64,000 bases of DNA from Chloranthus sessilifolius. Its lineage: Eukaryota > Streptophyta > Magnoliopsida > Chloranthales > Chloranthaceae. The translations under genes and the position numbers were made by a program. Shown here piece by piece: positions 10,809-22,565 of the stretch. The stretch spans positions 45,438,685-45,502,684 of the forward strand of contig CM037598.1 of assembly GCA_021018995.1 (NCBI GenBank), read 5' to 3'. Each line of letters opens with the position of its first letter. Position 1 is the first letter of the stretch. Under the pieces are notes generated by a model, which was not told the DNA's origin, ran no database searches, and worked only from the letters and a program-made list of their open reading frames with translations.

Positions 10809-11945
10809 AGCTAACTCTGTCTTTGGGTGTGAGCAAATGGAGATGGAGATCTAGGGTTTGGTTTAATTTGACACACAGGACACCTCAAGATCTCAGAGCA
10901 GAGGGCAATGGAAGTGGATGATGAGAGGAACAACTTTGTAGAGTTGTGAAGGGAATGATGAGCTGTAGGAGTGATGCTAGACAAGAGAGGGGAGAGCGGC
11001 AGAAGCTAGGGTTTTACAAAGGGAAGAAGGAAGCAGATAATAAAAAAGGGACAAAGCGTGGGGTTGAAATACTTATCGCAAAGCTCGACGCGCTTTGGAA
11101 CATCTGGTCGCGGGGTTGGAAATAAACCTAGCGAGGGTGTTGATTTCATATGGATTGTGCGACAATCTTTAAAGTCGACCTTGGAGCGCGCAACAGAGTG
11201 AGATCAATTCATGTGAATTGCGCGATCGATTCCTAAGGCTCTACTTGGATAGCGCGAGGAGCTCTGAGGTTCATCTTGAATCTCGCGACAGACTTAGAAT
11301 CTCGCGACAGTAAATGGAATATTTCTATTGAATTGTGCAAGATTATCTCAGTTTATCTTATGAACCTTGTGATAGCCTACTAGTCTCGCGATAACTACTG
11401 AATGGCTCGATGTGGACCGCGCGAGAGGTTGACAGGTACACATGAATCTCGCGACAGGTAATGTATTTTTCTACGCAAATTGCGCGGCATCCATCTAGGG
11501 TTCCTTTTGAGCCTCACGATAGGTTTCCAGGCTCCTTCTTTAACCTCGCGAGAGCTTTTTGAATCTCGCGATAGTCCCCCAGGCTTTCATTTTTGACCCA
11601 GCGATAGTAAGGTATAAAACAGAGAGCATGTGCTCTCTGTTCTACCCTTTTGCATTTTTACTGTGATTGAATCTGGGCAAGACTCTCTCCTATGACTGTC
11701 TTTAGACACATGTAAACTCAATCATACACTGAGGGACAATGAAAACGACCTCCCACATTAGTCATTCAATAGAAGCTATCAATTCATAAGCAGTAATAAT
11801 CAAGCCAAGCATCAAAAGTTCACCCCAGATAGGGCAAAATTTAGAAAAGGCCACTAGCAAATCCTACAAAAGAGAAACTAAAGAAAGCAAGATAAATCAA
11901 CCAAAAACTAAGTACATATGCTACAGTAATGACACACCTGTGGAA
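10809..11945 (-). other. Integrase-aORF spacer of X with CG-motif cluster
   Basis: A non-coding stretch of 1.1 kb. From about 11085 to 11610 it carries at least ten motifs of the types AATCTCGCGACAG, TTGCGCGA and CTCGCGAGAG, at irregular spacing. The same motif class occupies the U3 of the X LTRs (about 23750-24220 and 4080-4560). A perfect 11-bp inverted repeat with a two-base loop lies at 11618-11641. The AT-rich remainder near the integrase stop shows nothing else I can name. Confidence 0.7.
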
Positions 11946-13124
11946 TTAGTTTAAAGAAGGATCCCCTTGACAGTGAATGATGTCGAAAAGGTCGGCAAGT
12001 TTATCAAAACAAGGCTTAAGCCTCTGACCATTCACCTTCAAGAGTCTCCCAGACTTAGGGTCCTTGATTTCCACAACACTAGATGGGGAAACTTGCATGA
12101 CAATATAAGGACCTTCCCATCTAGATTTCAATTTGCCTGGAAAAAATTTAAGTTTAGAGTTAAACAACCAAAACTTATCACCAACATTGAAACTCTTTCT
12201 CAACAGCCCTTTGTCAAAGAAAGCTTTGGACCTTTCCTTGTAGATCCTGGCATTGGCATAAGCATCCATCCTTAGTTCTTTCGATTCCGACAACTGCAGC
12301 AACCTGTGATGACCAGCAGAAGTTAGATCTAGATTTAAATGTTTGATGGCCCAATAGGCCTTGTGTTTTAACTCCACTGGGAGATGACAGGCCTTGCCAT
12401 AGATCAGTCTGAAAGGGGACATACCGATGGGGGTCTTATAGGCAGTCTTATAAGCCCACAGTGTGTCATTAAGCTTGTCAGCCCAATCCTTCCTATCAGT
12501 CCTCACAGTCTTCTCAAGGATATGCTTGATCTCCCTATTTGAAATTTCAACTTGCCCACTGGTTTGTGGGTGGTAGGGAGTAGCAATCCTATGGGTGACA
12601 GAATATTTCTTGAGCAGACTCTCAAAATTTCTATTGCAGAAATGGCTCCCCCCATCACTGATAATGGCTCTAGGGGTACCAAATCTGGAGAAGATATTTT
12701 GCTTTATGAACTTGAGGACCACCTGATTATCATTAGTTCTTGTGGCAATGGCTTCTACCCATTTGGAAACATAGTCCACTGCCACTAAGATAAAATGAAA
12801 ACCATTTGAAGGAGGAAAGGGGCCCATAAAATCAATACCCCACACATCAAACAGTTCTACAACAAGGATGGGATGTAAAGGCATTGACTTTCGTTTAGAC
12901 AGCCCCCCTAGTTTCTGTCATCTTTCACAGGCCTTGCAGTGTGTATGGGCATCTCTGAAAAGAGAAGGCCAATAGAAACCACACTGCAACACTTTGTCAG
13001 CTATTTTTCTCTCACTAAAGTGACCCCCATAAGCATTTTCATGGCACATGGCCAGAATACTGGGGATATCACTTTCGGGAACACATTTTGAATAATTTGG
13101 TCTGCACAATACTTTTACAAGCAA
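11946..13124 (-). pseudogene. Integrase of X
   Basis: The N-terminal zinc-binding HHCC region is at 12918-13124 (HENAYGGH ... CKAC). The catalytic core has Asp in VWGIDFMG (about 12840), Asp in IISDGGSHF (about 12650) and Glu in VEISNREIK (about 12535). The C-terminal domain has SRWEGPYIV and VNGQRLK, and the reading stops at 11946. The core reading 12884-11946 (312 aa) is fully open, so all three catalytic residues are kept. A stop and a frame change separate it from the zinc domain near 12890-12917. It would insert element cDNA. It was originally the last domain of the gag-pol polyprotein. Confidence 0.93.
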
Positions 13125-13132
13125 GGTTTTTC

Positions 13133-14930
13133 CTAGAAAAAGAATTTGACCTGTGAGAAAAATAGGTCTTTATCAATTTTTGTCCAATGGGAAGGGATCT
13201 TACATATAACTAGATAATTGACAATATGTGCATACCAAGGAGCTAAAGATTGGATGGCAAACAATTGCTCATCCGGGAATACATCATTTGTAGTGAGGTC
13301 ATTAACACCTTTCTCCAACATAATTCTGGACAAGTGGTTAGCCTCCACATTTTCTACACCTTTCTTGTCTTTGATTTCGATGTCAAACTCCTGCAACAGG
13401 AGTCCATCTAATCAATCTGGGCTTTGCATCCTTCTTGGATAGTAGGCACTTTAATGCTGAGTGGTCAGTGAAGATGACAGTTTTAGACCCAAGTAGGTAA
13501 GGTCTAAACTTGTCCACAGCAAAAACCACTACCAGAAGCTCTTTCTCAGTGGTTATGTAGTTCAGTTGAGCTTCAGCAAGTGATTTGCTGAGATATGCAA
13601 TGACCACAGGCAGCTTATCCTTTCTCTGGCCCAAGATAGCACCTATTTTCAAGTCAGATGCATCACACATCAACTCAAAGGGCAGGGTATAGTCAGGTGT
13701 TCGGAGTACAGGGGCAGAGGTGAGGCAAATTTTCAAAGCTTCAAAAGCCTTCAGACATTCAGTAGAGAAGTCAAAGGGCACATCCTGGTAGAGCAGGTGG
13801 CACAATGGCTTAGCAATTTTGCTGAAGTCTTTGATAAACCTCCTATAGAATCCAGCATGGCCAAGGAAGGATCTAATTTGCTTGACTGTTCTTGGAGGGG
13901 CTAGATTTTTAATGAGGTCAACTTTGGCCTTGCCTACCTCAATTCCATCTTTAGAGACAACATGGCCCAACACAATTCCTTGTGTTACCATGAAGTAGCT
14001 CTTCTCCCAACTTAAGACCAAATTGGTCTCTTCAAATCTTTGTAGGACTTGATGGAGGTGTTGTAGACATTGATCAAAGCTATCCCCATAGACCGAAAAG
14101 TCATCCATGAAAATTTCCAAGAATTTGTCAATCCTATCAGAAAAAATGGCATACATACACCTCTGAAAGGTGGCTAGGGCATTACACAGTCTAAAAGGCA
14201 TCCTTCTGTAAGCAAAGGTGCCAAACGGACAAGTAAATGTTACTTTCTCTTGATCAAGGGGGTGCACAGGGATCTGAATGTACCCTGAGTACCCATCAAG
14301 AAAGCAGTAAAAAGCCTTCCCAGCCAACTTGTCCAAAATTTGATCAATAAAAGGGAGAGGGAAGTGGTCTTTTCTGGTCTTGGAGTTGAGTTTTTGATAA
14401 TCGATGCAAACTCTCTAGCTAGTGGTCTCCCTGGCTGGTTTCAACTCTCCAGAGTCAGTTTTGATCACTGTTATGCCAGATTTATTGGGTACCTCCTGGA
14501 TTGGTGCCACCCATTCAGAATCAAAGATGGGATAATTTACCCCAGCATCCAGTAACTTAATGATTTCTTTCAGAACCACCTCTTGCATGTGAGGATTAAG
14601 TTTCCTCTGCATTTTCCTGGAGGGTGTTGAGCCCTCCTCTAGATTAATCTTATGCATACAGATTGATGCATCAATTCCTCCTAGATCAGCAATGGTCCAG
14701 CCTATTGCTTTCTTATGCTTCCTCAAAACATTCTTGTGCTTCCTCAAAACAGTTAGCAACTCCTCCTCTTGCTCACTGGTAAGAAAGGAGGAGATAATCA
14801 TGAGAAGTTTCTCTTCTTTCTTGAGGAAAGCATATTTTAATGTCTCTGGCAGCTTCTTGAGCTCTAGATTAGGGGCTTGTTGTATGGATGGCAGGATTGG
14901 TGTATTGTTGGATGGAGGAAGGGGCAACAA
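13133..14930 (-). pseudogene. Reverse transcriptase and RNase H of X
   Basis: The N-terminal RT segment (14415-14930) ends in a stop where a TGG codon is expected before RVCIDYQKLN, and the same frame reopens at once. The palm has the catalytic box IFMDDFSVYGDS (about 14110) and the thumb SFLGHAGFYRRFIKDF (about 13850). RNase H follows with MCDASD, TEKELL and FTDHSALK, so its acidic residues are present. A one-base deletion near 13390 shifts the frame just before the EFDIEIKDKKG connection to integrase. Together these enzymes copy element RNA into DNA. Damage is light: one nonsense codon and one frameshift. Confidence 0.92.
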
Positions 14931-14939
14931 TGTAGGTTT

Positions 14940-15744
14940 TCAATTGGAATGCTGTACTAAGCCCACAGAAGACTTCACTAGGGGTGTGTCTCCTGGCATT
15001 AAAGCTAGGCTTCCTTCCTCCACCAAGTTCCAAACTTCAATTAAATCAGTGGCAATGTTGCTCCACTCCAGCAGAGTGTGCAGTTCTTCTTCAATAATTT
15101 CTTCTAGTACATCCATTATAAAGCATTCCTCATTGTCCAGTTGAGGGCGCTTTGCACTGTTGTACACATTAAGCTCAACTTTCATATGTCCGAAAGTGAC
15201 CTCCATGATTCCAGACCTACATTGAATGCATGCGTTGGCTGTGGCCAAGAATGGTCTGCCTAGAATAACAGGTATCGGAGATGTACTCTTGTTGCAGCTC
15301 ATGTCCAAGGCAAGGAAGTCTGCAGGATAGAAGAACTTGTCTACCCCTACTAGAACATCCTCTACCTCTCCCATGGGTTTCCTCTCGGACCTATCAGCCA
15401 CCAATAGAACAATGGGGGTGGGCTTGACTCCCCAAACCTAGCTATTTGGTATACAACCATGGCGGCAGTTAACACTGCTCAAGGTCCAAAAGGGCCCTTC
15501 CAATTGTGTGGTCACCAATAATACAGGGAATAGTGGGTATCCTTGGGTCTTGCAACTTCTTAGGTATTGTCATGGTTAATACAGAATTCACTGTATCAGT
15601 TGCAAAGACCTTCTTGGACAAATGGCCTCTGGCTTTCCTTTTTTGAGTACAGAGGTCTTTCAAAAACTTTGCATAGGCTGGGACCTGTTGGATTGCATCA
15701 AGCAGGGGAAAATTTATCTTGACCTGCTTAAAGGTCTCCATCAT
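14940..15744 (-). pseudogene. Aspartic protease and PR-RT linker of X
   Basis: The retropepsin-like start IPTIPCIIGDHTIGRALLDL is at about 15480-15540. The expected active site Asp-Leu-Gly-Ala-Ser has lost two single bases just after GACCTT (15480-15485), so the reading becomes LEQC then stop. The remainder (15404-14940) keeps ILGRPFLATANACIQCRSGIMEV and an acidic linker. Protease cleaves the gag-pol polyprotein. Small deletions at the active site make this copy clearly dead. Confidence 0.85.
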
Positions 15745-17592
15745 TTCCTCGATCTATGCCTGACCCTTATCAAAAGGGGCAGGGCCACTCAAAGCTTGAG
15801 GAAATGGCAGCTGAGGTACTGCTGGTTCCTCAGCTACAAGCCCATGGCTAAACTTCTATTTTTTTCTTTTTTCTATTTTTATCTCCTGCTGAGGCTCAAC
15901 TACAACCTCTTTATTTTTCTCGTGTTGAAGGGCAGTAGGCAATTCTTGACTCTGTGCCTTAACAAAATCCTTATCACTTTCACATGACATTTCCTTAGGA
16001 TAGACCTCTCCTTGTTCCTATCCCACCTGGTTGTCTACCATCCTACCAGACCTTAGGGCAGCTATGGCATTGGCCCCCTCAAAATTGGAGGAGCCTTCTC
16101 CGATGGAATACTGGCCCTTAGGGTTGGCAATTGGTTGGCTTGGAAACCTGCCCTCCTCTCTTTTAGCCAGAGCATTGGCTATTTGGCCAAGCTGCTCTTC
16201 TATTTTCTTAATGCATTGAACGTGAGAAGTCACAGTCTGATTTAAGGGTCCAAGGCTTTGCAATTGGGCCAAAACCTGATCCTCTAAAGAAGCACTTCGG
16301 GGCTGAGGTGGGGGAGCTATCAATTGATTTTGTTGTTGGGGCTACTGTTGTTGGAAATTTGATCTTTGAGCATAACCCTGGTTAAACTGTTGTTGTGGCC
16401 TTTGAGGTAAGGCCAACATCTGCTGTGGTTGCATATAATTGTCTTGCCTCCACCTCAAATTTGGGTGGTCTCTCCATTGGTAACCAATATTTTGGTGCTG
16501 GTATCCATATGGTTGTTTATTGTAGCCACCAAATTGTTGTTGTCCAAAAGATTGGGCAGCAGCAGCCTGTTCCATTACAAACTCAGGGTATTGCCCCGCA
16601 GATGGACATTCTTCTACTGTGTGCTATGGAGATTGGCATATCAGACATGCCTCCATCACTTGTGCAACCATTCTAGGCTGCACCATAGTCAAAAGTTTAT
16701 CAAATCTTTCAGTAAGATTGGCCAGCTGCATTCTTAGATCATCATTTCCCCTAATTTCATACATTTTTCCTTTAGAGGTCTCAGCCAACCCCAGCTTAGG
16801 AGATGGTTCTTGAACAGTTCTAGAAGAGGACATCTTTTGGAAAGCATTTTCACTTATGACCTCGAACAAGTCCCATTCCTCATCAACTGTTTTATGCATG
16901 TACGTTCCACCACAAGAGGCATCTACCATGTCTCTGCTCTTCTCATCAATCCCATTGTAGAAGCTCTGGACAAGCTGCCAGTCAGGGATCTTGTGGTGGG
17001 GATATTGTTTGAGCATCTCTTTAAATCTATCCCAGCACTGGTTAAAATCTTCAGTTGGGGATTGGGCAAAAGAAAGTATGCCTTTCCTCAACTAGCTAGT
17101 CTTGGTCTCTGGGAAAAATTTAGAAAGAAATCTTGTCTGGAGGTCTTCCCAGGAGGTGATGCTGTTGTTTGGGAGAGTAGATAACCAGGTCATGGCCCTG
17201 TCCTTTAGGGAGAAAGGAAAGAGCCTTAACCTAGTGGCTTATGGTCCCAAACCAGCAATGGAGAATGTCGTGCACAAGGCCAAGAACTGGTCAATGTGCT
17301 TGTAAGGGTCTTCCTTGCTAAGTCCATGGAAAGAGGGAAGCATTTAGATGATGGAAGTTTTGATTTCATAGTTTCCTTGAACATCAGGGAATTGGATGCT
17401 GAATGGAGTATTGTAATCATCCGGAGCATTCAATTCCTTCAATGTTCTAGGTTGTTCTTCACCCATAACTGCTATCTCAATTTCAATAGGGGGCTCAACA
17501 GTGGTGTGTTTATGCCTTCTCGGTCTTCTACCCCTTTCTATCTCAGGGTTAGCAGGCTCTAATGTAGGACTGAGGGATCTCCTTCCTAACAT
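15745..17592 (-). pseudogene. Gag of X
   Basis: The start MLGRRSLSP at 17592 is chosen because Y (29236), Z (33017) and V (37790) share the MxGRRSLNPE start. Next come PRTLKELNAPDDYNTPF and the retrotransposon gag core at 16624-17091, with SFAQSPTEDF, LVQSFYNGID and MVDASCGGTY. A CX2CX4HX4C zinc knuckle follows near 16610-16660, with a stop inside it, then a Gln/Asn/Tyr-rich region (16342-16575) and the NPKGQY...LRSGR motif near 16050-16110. Gag forms the particle and binds element RNA. Several stops and frame changes fall between 17343 and 17092. Confidence 0.9.
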
Positions 17593-17901
17593 GCACACAC
17601 ACCAACAGTAGGGAAGACTATTTGCAGGCACATTGCACTTAAAAACAAATGAAACTATCCTAATCAACTGCTATGCTATGGAATCTTCAAATGAGAAATA
17701 GACTGAGTTTTGAGGGTTAGAGAAGTGCAAACAGAGGTAGCTAGACTCCCAATGCAATTCTACTCTCCTTCTCTGCTACGGTCCAAATCTGAAAGAAAAT
17801 TTTCAAATGTAAATCAGCAGTATCAATTATTCACAAGTACAACTACCAAAGAATAAAGAATCAAAAAAATAAAAATCTAGAGTCTACTAAAAGATCAACA
17901 T
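17593..17901 (-). other. Untranslated leader between PBS and gag (X)
   Basis: About 310 bases between the PBS and the gag ATG, AT-rich and without credible coding. A similar leader precedes gag in Y (29237-29552), Z (33018-33342) and V (37476-37789). Confidence 0.6.
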
Positions 17902-17920
17902 CCCCGGCAATGGCACCAAA
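17902..17920 (-). promoter_or_regulatory. tRNA-Asp primer-binding site (X)
   Basis: The element-sense sequence is TGGTGCCATTGCCGGGGAT. The complement of the 3' end of plant tRNA-Asp is TGGCGCCGTTGCCGGGGAT, so there are two mismatches. It lies 6 bases from the LTR end and primes minus-strand DNA synthesis. tRNA-Asp priming is typical of Athila-type elements. Confidence 0.9.
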
Positions 17921-19239
17921 AACTTTTTACGCTATTTTAGAGTGCTTGCTACTGACTTTATTGAAGACAGTGATAAGAATGGGGTGAATGAAAATGAATG
18001 AGAGGTGAATTGAAAATGACAGAGCAGCAAGCCTAAAATATGCACAATCCTGCAAGATACAGGGCCTGTTGTAGCAAGTTTTGATAAGAGTTTGTCCCAC
18101 AGGGAAATTAATCTTAAGCTCCAAGGGAGCCATCTTTAGTAGGCCCTCCAGATCTGACTACAGATCTGGCAATCCTAAATGGAAGGGGATTTAGGGTCAC
18201 TAAAATCTAAATTCTAAGGTATCCTAATGTCTAAACTATAGAAAGGTTTAAGAACGAATATGGAGTGAGAAAATAAATATAAAAGGGTGAGAAGTATGCT
18301 ATTAGGTTCAGATCTGATGGGCTTCATGACTCAAATTCAGATCTGCTGCAATAGAAGTCCTGTCCAATGGCTACATTATCACCACTGAGGAGAAAGAATC
18401 CAACTCATCTCTGTTCCATGATCCAATCCCTTTATGGCTATAACCTGTCCACTTAAATGGTCACAAATTATCCAATTGGGAAACCACAGTCCAGAGATGA
18501 GTCAGAACAAGTTTATCATTGCAGGCATTACTTCATCCAGGCTACAAGCACAAGAATCCATAGGGAACCTCAACCTCTAAAGTGCTATGTGTGGGGCTAG
18601 GCCTGTATGGGAGAATGTTAGCCCAGACACATAGAACTAGTAAGAGTTTGAGTGCAGCCTTAGATCCAGCTGTCCACTGCTTTGGAGAGACTGCAGTGAT
18701 CCAGTCGTAAGCCTACAATCTCTATAACCAAACCAGATCTGCTATCTGATGGCGGGTCTATACACATACATGGGAGTTTGTCTCAGCACAATCTCTCCCA
18801 GGGCTATAGGCACAAGTGTAGAGAAGAATAATCCGTCTTGAGTCTGTGGGTTGGCTTCACCCTAAGGCTATAACCTGTCCACTTAAATGGTCACAGACTA
18901 TCCCAGAGCCTATCCTCCTCACAAAGTTCAAGATAGAACAAGAAACATTGCTGCCACCACCATGTTCACAAGGCTACAAAAGCTCATTGCTCCCATGGGG
19001 ACTTCAGATCTAGTAGGTCCTGTGGTGGGACTAGGCCTGTATGAGAGCATGTTAGCCCAGACACACAGGTCACTTGGATCTGAATAAACCATGAAATCAG
19101 TCCTCCATTGCTTGCAATATACCCTAGCAATGGAGGATCTCAAGATAACAGCCTTGTATAGAACAACTCACAAAAATCCCATAAAAGTAAAACACCCTAT
19201 CATGAAACTCCATTAATCTATTCCAAATAGTCATACAAA

Positions 19240-19244
19240 GGCAT
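19240..19244. repeat. Target-site duplication of the solo LTR, left copy
   Basis: GGCAT here and at 23318-23322. The uninterrupted sequence is seen in the other X LTR at about 3700-3715 (GGCATAGCCAGC). Confidence 0.95.
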
Positions 19245-20485
19245 TATAACATCCTAAAAAATTTTGACCTTTGAACAGTATGCCTCGATGTGCGTGCCCG
19301 ACTGATCACGTACCCGACATGGTGAAAATAATTAAGTTAGTTGGGCTAAGTCTTAAGTGGAAAAAAAAAAAAAAAAGATTGGTTTAGGCTCGTGTGTGGA
19401 CCTTTGGATGAATTGTATACACCTAGCTATGGCGTACTGGCTTAACACCTAAGTTTAGGTTGGTTATAAATGAAAATAAAGACAGGAGAATTTATTTCTC
19501 TTATAATTTTGGTTCTAGAGAGAGAATAAAAGTTTAGTCAACTGTATTGGCTGCTAGTTGGGCCAACTGATTGGGCCGACTATTCGAGCCAACTATAGGT
19601 CCTGATCGGGTGCATGTCTGTTAAGAAACACGTCACCGTTTAGATTTTTCAAACGAGATCATTTTAGGTTTGTTTGAGCTCGTATGAGAGTTTTAGGACC
19701 AAGTTCATACACCGTGGTGGTGCGTATTGGCTTAACGCCGGGTACGATTGATAAGTAGTTTGGGTGTACAGGCCCCTCACTGAACCAAGGGATCATTTAT
19801 ATAATAGATAATACCTTAACTAGGTACGCCCGTTTCACGCGAAAAACTAGGTCCTTAGATAAGACTAACACCCAAAATGGGTGTATGTGTTTTGCATGAG
19901 AGCCGACCTTTTAGTTAAAAAAAAAAAAAAAGGGCTAGCTTCCTTTTAAAGCCTTAACCGGTTGCAAGAGTTTGATGGTTTGGGTTTTGAAGAGAGAAGG
20001 AAGAAGAAAGAGGAAGAATCGGAGATTCCCTTGTGATTGTGTGGAAAAGGTTTTATGAGATCGTATAAGGGAAGGATCGTTGTCGGTTTCAACTTTTGGT
20101 TTTAGTTTTGTGGGTTTTGGAGCCATTTGGGGGTTTTGAAACCCTCATCTTGTGAAGAGATCATGAGTTTGATCCACAAATCATAGCGTGAGTTTGTGTG
20201 AAGTGTGTGTGTAAGGATTGCCGTCGATTTCGTGGGCTTGAGTGTGATCGTGAAGCTCGGAGATGATCGAGGTGGGTTTGGAAACCCTTTTTATTTAACG
20301 AAGAAGACGATCCAATCTACGAGTAGATCACCGATTTAAAGAGGTAAATAACGTAATTCTTCAATGTATTTTAACTAAATCTAGGTCAATTAGATATGTG
20401 TAAAAGATTAGGATCAAAAGGATTGAATTTTGATGAAAAAAACGAGTTTCAAGGTTCAAACCCAAGAAGTGCTCAGAAACTGCCA

Positions 20486-21030
20486 AAATCGATTAATCGA
20501 TTTTTGACAAGAGAGAAATTCAAGAGGAACTTCACAAAATCGATTAATCGAAGAGAATTTCGATTAATCAAAGAGAATTTCGATTAATCGATTTTGAAAT
20601 TCGATTGATCGATTTTGAAAATCGATTAATCGAGTTTGCCTGGGCTTACTGATACTACCGTAGTATTTTGGCCATAACGTTTTGTGCTAAATTCTGATTG
20701 ATGTGATTCTTGTTGCGTTGGAAAGAGGACAGCAAGCCCTACAACTTTTATGAATTGACCAACTTGTGAATCAACTGTTTTAAAGGTAAAAATTTAGTAA
20801 TAGGTTAGGTAAATTTCTGATTTTGTCGAGAAACGAAACCGATTAATCGAGTAAAATCGATTAATCGATTTTTGAATTTCGATTAATCGAAATTGGATCG
20901 ATTAATCAACTGGCCTCAAATAGTGAATAAGATTTTTGGCTCTTTAAAAATCGATCAATCGAGAGAAAATCGATCAATCGACTTTGGAAAATCGATTAAT
21001 CGATTTTGAAAATCGATTAGTCGATTTTGT
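20486..21030. repeat. Cluster of ATCGATTAATCGAT palindromes
   Basis: More than ten exact or near copies of AATCGATTAATCGATTTT and half-sites are scattered through about 545 bases, in two sub-clusters (20486-20640 and 20835-21030). The gap between them and the sequence after each sub-cluster are related ('ccataacgtt...gttggaaaga'), so a larger unit of about 400 bp was probably duplicated. Confidence 0.85.
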
Positions 21031-21840
21031 CTGAGTTGCCAGTACGGCTTTGGTATGTTGACCATAACGTTCTACTCCGACCTCCGATTGATGCGATTCT
21101 TGAGGCGTTGGAAAGATAACAAAGATATCTACAACTTGTGTGTTTTGAACAACTTATGAATCTAAATTTTTAAAGGTCCAAATTTAGGAGGAAGGTTACA
21201 TCAATTTCTATGTTGGCGCGAACTTGCCCGTTCCGACTCGATTTTTTTTAAAACACTTAAATAGTCTAAGTTATTAGTGATTAGTGTTGATCCTTGATAC
21301 ATCATCATATATTTGTGATGTAGATTGAGGGAGGAAAGCCATCGATAGGACATTGCTTGGCTTTGCGCAGTTTCGAGGTTAAGGTGGGGAAAATTTTATA
21401 CACAATTGCATTTTTATTTAATTTCATAGATGCTTGATATGATCGAATGAAAGATGATAAGTTTTATTTTGAAATGAATTAGTATTTGAACTCCTTGCAA
21501 TGGAAACTTTAGATCTTTGAACTCTAATATTTAATTGAATATTTTGATTATTTGAAATGCTCGAAAGCTTTGAATTATCGAATCTTTGACTAGTGGTTGT
21601 TTTGAAAATTATTGGCGTATCGAATCAAGCAATGATCTTTGTTTTGAACCTTTTATATAGCCTTCGAAAATCATGTAAGGAATTTCAGTCTTGAACATCG
21701 CATGTGTGTTTTGCAAGTTTTGAATCGAACCCAGAAGTTAAATTTGAAGGAAGCCAATGTGAACTTTGAATTGAATCCAAACCGAATTTGTATATAAATT
21801 TGAATCCAAATTGAACCATAAGTTAAGAAAATTTTAAGTA

Positions 21841-21975
21841 GACCGCTATGGGCGGATTATAAGTGTGTTGTGGACCGCTAAGGGCGGATTATATAACATC
21901 GTAGACCGCTATGGGCGGATTATATGTGCATGTGTGAACCGCTATGGGCGGATTATATGGTACCTTGTGGGCTGC
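21841..21975. repeat. Tandem repeat, about 32 bp, with CCGCTATGGGCGGATTAT
   Basis: Four copies begin near 21842, 21874, 21904 and 21938, with a degenerate fifth at 21969. They are joined by variable TG-rich linkers. GC-rich cores stand out from the AT-rich LTR. Confidence 0.85.
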
Positions 21976-21977
21976 TA

Positions 21978-22350
21978 GGGCGGAATCGAACCGGCACGGC
22001 GGCTAACCGTGAATCGAACCAGCATGGCGGTTAAACCCATGAATTGAACCGGCACGGAGGGATATTCGTGAATCGAACCGGCGCGACGACTAACCGTGAA
22101 TCGAACCGGCATGGCGATTAAACCCATGAATCGAACCGGCACGGCGGGATATCCGTGAATCAAACCGGCACGGCGGCTAATCGTGAATCGAACTGGTACG
22201 GCAGTTTTCGTGAATCGAACCGGCACGGCGGGATATCCTTGAATCGAATTGTGTAAACTATGTGACAATGTGTAAGGTATGCAAGTGAGTGTTTGAATTG
22301 AACTAACACGACAGTCTTCGTGAATCGAACCGACATGGCGGGATATCCGT
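21978..22350. repeat. Tandem repeat of CGAACCGGCACGGCGG units
   Basis: About a dozen imperfect units of about 24-35 bp built on GAATCGAACCGGCACGGCGG, alternating with GATATCCGT or CTAACCGT tails. They follow the previous array directly. Confidence 0.85.
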
Positions 22351-22359
22351 GAATCGAAT

Positions 22360-22565
22360 TGTGTAAGCGAAGTAAGAAAGTGTGAAACATATAAGTAAGC
22401 TAAGTAAGAATGTGCAAGACTTGTAAGTAAGAGAAGTAAGGACTGTGTAAGATGTGTGAGTAAGCCAAGTAAGAATGTATAAAACATATATGTAAGCAAA
22501 GTAAGAATATGTAAGACATGTGGGTAAGTCAGGTAAGAATATGTAAGACATGTAAATGAATGTGA
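22360..22565. repeat. Tandem repeat of AAGTAAGAATGTGTAAGAC units
   Basis: Six or so imperfect units of about 30-33 bp. A further array with TTTTGATAAGAAAAT and GAAATCAGTTT follows at about 22610-22800. Confidence 0.75.

Noticed and set aside
11618-11641. Inverted repeat as a MITE or rho-type terminator
   Set aside because: It has no target duplication or internal sequence, and bacterial-type terminators do not apply in a plant nuclear context.
17902-17920. Possible tRNA-Asp gene
   Set aside because: Only the 3'-terminal 18-19 bases match, in complement, and they sit next to an LTR end. No cloverleaf surrounds them. It is a PBS; the same holds at 29553, 33343, 37457 and 49588.
21975-22499. 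174-codon minus-strand ORF with repeated RFDSR and CRFDSR
   Set aside because: It is translation through the tandem repeats of the solo LTR. Repeat unit lengths vary and no domain is visible.
21841-22565. Possible CRISPR-like array
   Set aside because: Units are imperfect, spacers are not unique or of fixed length, and the context is a plant LTR. These are tandem minisatellites.
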